In this document: positions 15,523 through 18,459 of the stretch, one piece after another
How positions within the stretch are numbered: the stretch's first letter is position 1
How the letters are laid out: every line of letters begins with the position of its first letter
From: Candidatus Methylomirabilota bacterium
Lineage (GTDB): Bacteria; Methylomirabilota; Methylomirabilia; Methylomirabilales; Methylomirabilaceae
Length of the DNA stretch: 18,459 nt
NCBI GenBank assembly: GCA_028869615.1
Contig: JAGWRQ010000015.1
Location: 1 to 18,459 of the forward strand
Direction of reading: 5' to 3'
Notes under the pieces: generated by a model
Databases searched by the model: none
What the model saw: only the letters and a program-made list of their open reading frames with translations
Told to the model about the DNA's origin: nothing
Translations under genes and position numbers: made by a program

Positions 15523-16788
15523 TTAGTCTGTCTCACCGATCTGTCCCTTCAGTAACTCAGATTTCAGCGAGAAGCTGCCCGTGGTTACGAGATCTTCATC
15601 CCCCCTGAGACCTTCGGTGACCTCAACGAACTCCCCTGATGTAAATCCAAGCTTCACCTTCCGCCGCGCAAACGTCACAGCGTCGAGTTTGATGAACACA
15701 GACGGCTCCCCATCGACTCGCTGGATCGCCGATGAGGGGATGGCGAGAACCCTGACCGCGCCAGTTCCAGGCTGGACCCGAAGCCTCACGGTCGCAAACA
15801 TCCCGGGCTTGAGTTTCCGCTGGGGGTTCGGGATCTCCACTCGCGCCTTGGCTGTCCGCGTCTGGGGATCAAGAATATCGGCGACATACATAATCGTGCC
15901 ACGGAAGGTCTCACTCGGATAGGTCTCCACGGTGATTTCGACGGGCGCCCCGCGACGGACTTGAGCGAGGTCTTTCTCGTAGATATCGACCAGCGTCCAG
16001 ACTCTGGACAAGTCGGCGATAGACACGAGCGCCTTCTCAGGCCCGATCACCTCGCCGGGCGCCCCTTCCTGCTTGGTGATCACGCCACTGATCGGCGCCC
16101 TGACGATGGTGTACGAGGCCTCCCGACGGTGCGACTTTTCGTGGTTGATCGACAGCGCGTTGATCTGCTCGTCGGTCATTCCGAAGCGGAACAGCTTCTC
16201 CTTCACCCGCGCGATCCGCGCATGCCGGTTCTCGACCGCCGCCTCAGCGACTCGGTACTCCGCCTGCCGGACCTGGAACTCTTTTTTGGCGATGGCTTCT
16301 TTTTCCAGGAGCAATTGGGCGCGGTCCAACGACTTCCGCAAATAATCCAATTGGGCATGGTCTTTCTGAAGATCGGCCAACTCCGCCATATAGTCCCCAA
16401 CGGCTTCCCCCAGTTCGATGTTGTCGTATTCGAAGAGCGGGGCGCCCTGGTTCACTGAATCGCCGACCTGCACATGGACTCGGACCATACGCCCCTTGGC
16501 GATCGGTGCGATGTGGCTCACGCGTGCAGGATCCGGCGCGATTGCGGCTGTCGCCTCAATAAGCCGGACCGGCGTAATACGCTGGGGCTTGGCGGTAGTA
16601 AATCCGAATCTGGTCTGAGTCTCGGTCGAGACCGTGATCTTGTCACTTCTCTGCTTAGCCTTGGGCTCAACCTTTTGTTGTTCGTCGGGGGTTCGGCTGC
16701 AGGCCGTCAGCGCCAGAGCTGCCGCAATAACCACCATCGATAAGAAGGCAATACGACGTGCGAGCATAACGAACGGTTGTCCAATCAT
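15523..16788 (-). CDS. czcB: RND efflux periplasmic adaptor lipoprotein, CzcB type
   Basis: Membrane-fusion protein joining the RND pump to the outer-membrane channel. The 421 residues begin with a lipoprotein signal ending LTAC (lipidated Cys30). A half-lipoyl segment follows (APIAKGRMVRVHVQVGDSVNQG), then a coiled-coil hairpin (about 130-205), the second half-lipoyl part (IVRAPISGVITKQEGAPGEVI) and the beta-barrel (LVDIYEKDLAQVRRGAPVEI). The ATG at 16788-16786 has AGGGG seven bases upstream and starts 9 nt after the czcC stop; an in-frame ATG at 16767 lacks a ribosome-binding site. No long N-terminal His-rich metal-binding extension is visible, unlike in some CzcB proteins. Confidence 0.95.
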   Translation of the reverse strand: MIGQPFVMLARRIAFLSMVVIAAALALTACSRTPDEQQKVEPKAKQRSDKITVSTETQTRFGFTTAKPQRITPVRLIEATAAIAPDPARVSHIAPIAKGRMVRVHVQVGDSVNQGAPLFEYDNIELGEAVGDYMAELADLQKDHAQLDYLRKSLDRAQLLLEKEAIAKKEFQVRQAEYRVAEAAVENRHARIARVKEKLFRFGMTDEQINALSINHEKSHRREASYTIVRAPISGVITKQEGAPGEVIGPEKALVSIADLSRVWTLVDIYEKDLAQVRRGAPVEITVETYPSETFRGTIMYVADILDPQTRTAKARVEIPNPQRKLKPGMFATVRLRVQPGTGAVRVLAIPSSAIQRVDGEPSVFIKLDAVTFARRKVKLGFTSGEFVEVTEGLRGDEDLVTTGSFSLKSELLKGQIGETD

Positions 16789-16797
16789 CGTGTGCCC

Positions 16798-18042
16798 CTA
16801 ACGGCCGACAGCCGCCTCAACTTGAAATCTGGCAATGCTCAGTTCGTACAGGGAGCGGTTGTAGAGCCGCTGGACCTCTCGAAAGGCCCGCTGTGCGTCC
16901 AGAAATGCCGTCAGATCGATGGCTCCCAGTTTGTGCGCGGCCTCGGCGATCTCTCGCGATTCGCGGGCTTTGGGCAGGTATTCGATTTCCAGTCCTTCGA
17001 GGCGTCGGCGTTCGCTCTCAAACCTGTTGAACGCCTGATCGAGTTCCAGGAGCGCCTGGGTCTCCAATCGCCTGAACTGGAACGATTCGCGCTCCCCTTC
17101 TGCCTGGGCTCGAACGATGCCCCCCTGGTTTCGATTGAAGAGGGGTAGGGGCGCCGCGACGCCGAATAAGACGCTGTCTTCGCTGAAGTTCCGCTTATAG
17201 CCCACGAAGGGGAACAGGTCTGGGAAGCGCCGCGCCTGTTCAAGTCCGATCTGTTCGCGAGCCCGGACGATCCGTTGGCGCTGGGCTTTGAGGTCCGGGC
17301 GGGTCTCCAGGGCTTCGGCATGCAACGGCGCCAGGCTGCCGATGGGTTCGCCCTTTGCGAGTTGCTCAGTGACATCGAATTCGAGCGTCGAGTCGGAAAG
17401 GCCGCATAGCGCCAGGAGCGCGGCCCTGGCCTGCTTGAGGTTCAGCTCCCCGACGACTACGTCGTCAAACACCCTGAAGCGCTCAACTTGCACACGTTTC
17501 AGTTCCGCCCCGGAGATCTCACCGAGACGGAACTGCTCCTCCTTGGAACGAATGATCCGGTCAAAGTCGGCCAGCAGGTCGCGGGCCACAGCGAGGTCGG
17601 CCTTGGCCAGTACGATCTGGAAATACGCCTGCTTGACCGCGAACCGGAGTAAACGAGCCGTATTGGCGACGTCGGCTTCGGTCGCGCGAAGATTCGCCCC
17701 CGCGACTGCCTTTCGCTGGGAGCGCTTGCCGGCTGTCTGAACCTCCTGGCTGATTTCAAAGAAGAACTCTTGTCGATCGATGAACGATCCTCCACGAAAC
17801 CCTTCCGACCTGAGCTGAAGCTGTGGGTTGGGGAGCAGCGCGGCGGTGGTCGCGTCGCCATGCGCGATCTGTCTGGCGGTCGTCTCTGTCTGTAGGCCGG
17901 GGTTTTGCCTCTCCGCGATCTGCAAGGCATCGGTCAGCGAAAGCATTTGCGGAAATTCTTGGAGTTGGGCGCCAGCGGAAAGAGGTATGCCACACCAGAT
18001 CAGGAGAGGGATCACAAAAGGACCAACGCGCTTGAGTTTCAT
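16798..18042 (-). CDS. czcC: RND efflux outer-membrane factor, TolC/CzcC family
   Basis: The outer-membrane channel of the Czc-type exporter. From the ATG at 18042-18040 it has 414 residues, with signal peptide MKLKRVGPFVIPLLIWCGIPLSA. The two internally repeated OEP halves are visible: the first begins LSLTDALQIAERQNPGLQ and contains LLPNPQLQLRSEG, and the second has RPDLKAQRQRIVRAREQIGLEQARRFPD. An ATG 11 codons upstream (18075) is an alternative, but the later start places Lys/Arg directly before the hydrophobic core. It is the first gene of czcCBA, followed by czcB after 9 nt. The 133-nt gap upstream carries inverted repeats. Direct metal specificity cannot be read from this protein. Confidence 0.93.
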   Translation of the reverse strand: MKLKRVGPFVIPLLIWCGIPLSAGAQLQEFPQMLSLTDALQIAERQNPGLQTETTARQIAHGDATTAALLPNPQLQLRSEGFRGGSFIDRQEFFFEISQEVQTAGKRSQRKAVAGANLRATEADVANTARLLRFAVKQAYFQIVLAKADLAVARDLLADFDRIIRSKEEQFRLGEISGAELKRVQVERFRVFDDVVVGELNLKQARAALLALCGLSDSTLEFDVTEQLAKGEPIGSLAPLHAEALETRPDLKAQRQRIVRAREQIGLEQARRFPDLFPFVGYKRNFSEDSVLFGVAAPLPLFNRNQGGIVRAQAEGERESFQFRRLETQALLELDQAFNRFESERRRLEGLEIEYLPKARESREIAEAAHKLGAIDLTAFLDAQRAFREVQRLYNRSLYELSIARFQVEAAVGR

Positions 18043-18128
18043 CTGTCTACCATCCCCAAAGTAATGTGTTGACATACCGCAACGCCTTACGACTGACGTT
18101 GCTGGATGAAGGAAAATAGTGAACGCCT

Positions 18129-18161
18129 CTCACGACTTCGAGAAATACTCACGGTCGTGAG
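18129..18161 (-). promoter_or_regulatory. Nested inverted repeats upstream of czcCBA (operator or terminator)
   Basis: CTCACG-GT-CGTGAG at 18148-18161 is a perfect 6-bp palindrome. A third half-site, CTCACGAC at 18129-18136, pairs perfectly with GTCGTGAG at 18154-18161, so two alternative stems are possible. The element lies 87 nt upstream of the czcC start and 14 nt downstream of the preceding ORF. It could be a metal-regulator site or the terminator of that ORF, although no strong U-tract follows. Confidence 0.4.
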
Positions 18162-18175
18162 GACTGGAAGGAAGA

Positions 18176-18459
18176 TTACGCCTGACGAGGCGGTGGGGAG
18201 GCTATATCGATCGTGAAGGAAAAAGGAGAGGGGTCAAGTTGATCGTTGCGTATTCTGACGGATTGTGGTGGCGTGAAGAGGCAGACAGGCGGATGATCAA
18301 CCGGGCTGACCTCAAAATCGCAGTGCGGGATCGTTGGCGTTGTTGGGGCAGGCCGGCCATCAGGCATTCCTTGTGATTCAGGGACTCGGGAGAGCAGGCC
18401 GACTTGCCAGCCGGTAGTGGGCGATGAGAGCTCGAGGGTACTCAATAAAGAGTAGTCAT
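18176..18459 (-). CDS. Unrecognised ORF, C-terminal part only (runs off window)
   Basis: The minus-strand frame is open from the window edge to a TAA at 18178-18176, so at least 94 residues are present and the true start is beyond the window. I recognise no family. The visible part is rich in Pro and Thr, has two cysteines in PHCDFEVSP and HPPVCLFTPP, no membrane segment, and ends ASPPPRQA. A position directly in front of czcCBA and a Pro-rich tail ending in PPPR resemble the small periplasmic accessory proteins often found before such pumps, but this is only a guess. Codon use looks like that of the neighbours. It may also be non-coding leader. Confidence 0.4.
   Translation of the reverse strand, partial: DYSLLSTLELSSPTTGWQVGLLSRVPESQGMPDGRPAPTTPTIPHCDFEVSPVDHPPVCLFTPPQSVRIRNDQLDPSPFSFTIDIASPPPRQA

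Overview
The window is GC-rich Gram-negative DNA. The evidence for a Gram-negative cell is two outer-membrane barrels, a tripartite RND efflux pump and lipoprotein and Sec signal peptides. The mix of CopC/CopD, SmbP-like small metal-binding proteins, a CzcCBA-type pump and cobalamin-dependent methionine synthase would fit a metal-rich lineage such as NC10/Methylomirabilota, Nitrospirota or an ammonia or methane oxidiser. No marker here settles the taxon. No tRNA, rRNA, CRISPR array, transposase or phage gene was seen.

Left part (1-1789, minus strand): a tight run reads from a 1-Cys peroxiredoxin through a small unknown protein and a DoxX membrane protein to the N-terminal part of folC, which leaves the window at base 1. 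Upstream of it (1963-3964, minus) lie an outer-membrane barrel protein with an N-terminal coiled coil and a small His/Cys membrane protein of unknown function. A 17-bp-spaced sigma-70-like promoter at 4031-4059 faces that small gene. A second one at 4085-4113 faces the only plus-strand gene, a complete metH (4195-7893).

Middle (7901-12225, minus): a copper/metal-handling stretch. In transcription order it holds a small His/Cys membrane protein, an outer-membrane protein whose mature form probably starts with His, copC (overlapping it by 35 nt), copD (overlapping copC by 4 nt), and two tandemly duplicated SmbP-like small periplasmic proteins. Each SmbP-like copy ends in an identical 12-bp-stem terminator hairpin and starts behind an identical leader segment. 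A stranded 22-codon helix-turn-helix fragment lies between the two copies.

Right part (12422-18459, minus): a compact czcC-czcB-czcA operon (outer-membrane factor, lipoprotein adaptor, RND pump of the divalent-cation type). The 3' end of an unrecognised ORF sits upstream of it and an inverted-repeat region lies between. Together these genes cover metal binding in the periplasm (CopC, SmbP-like), possible inner-membrane import (CopD), outer-membrane passage (two barrels), and export across both membranes (CzcCBA). No classical metal regulator is encoded in the window, so the palindromes in front of these genes are the main regulatory clues.
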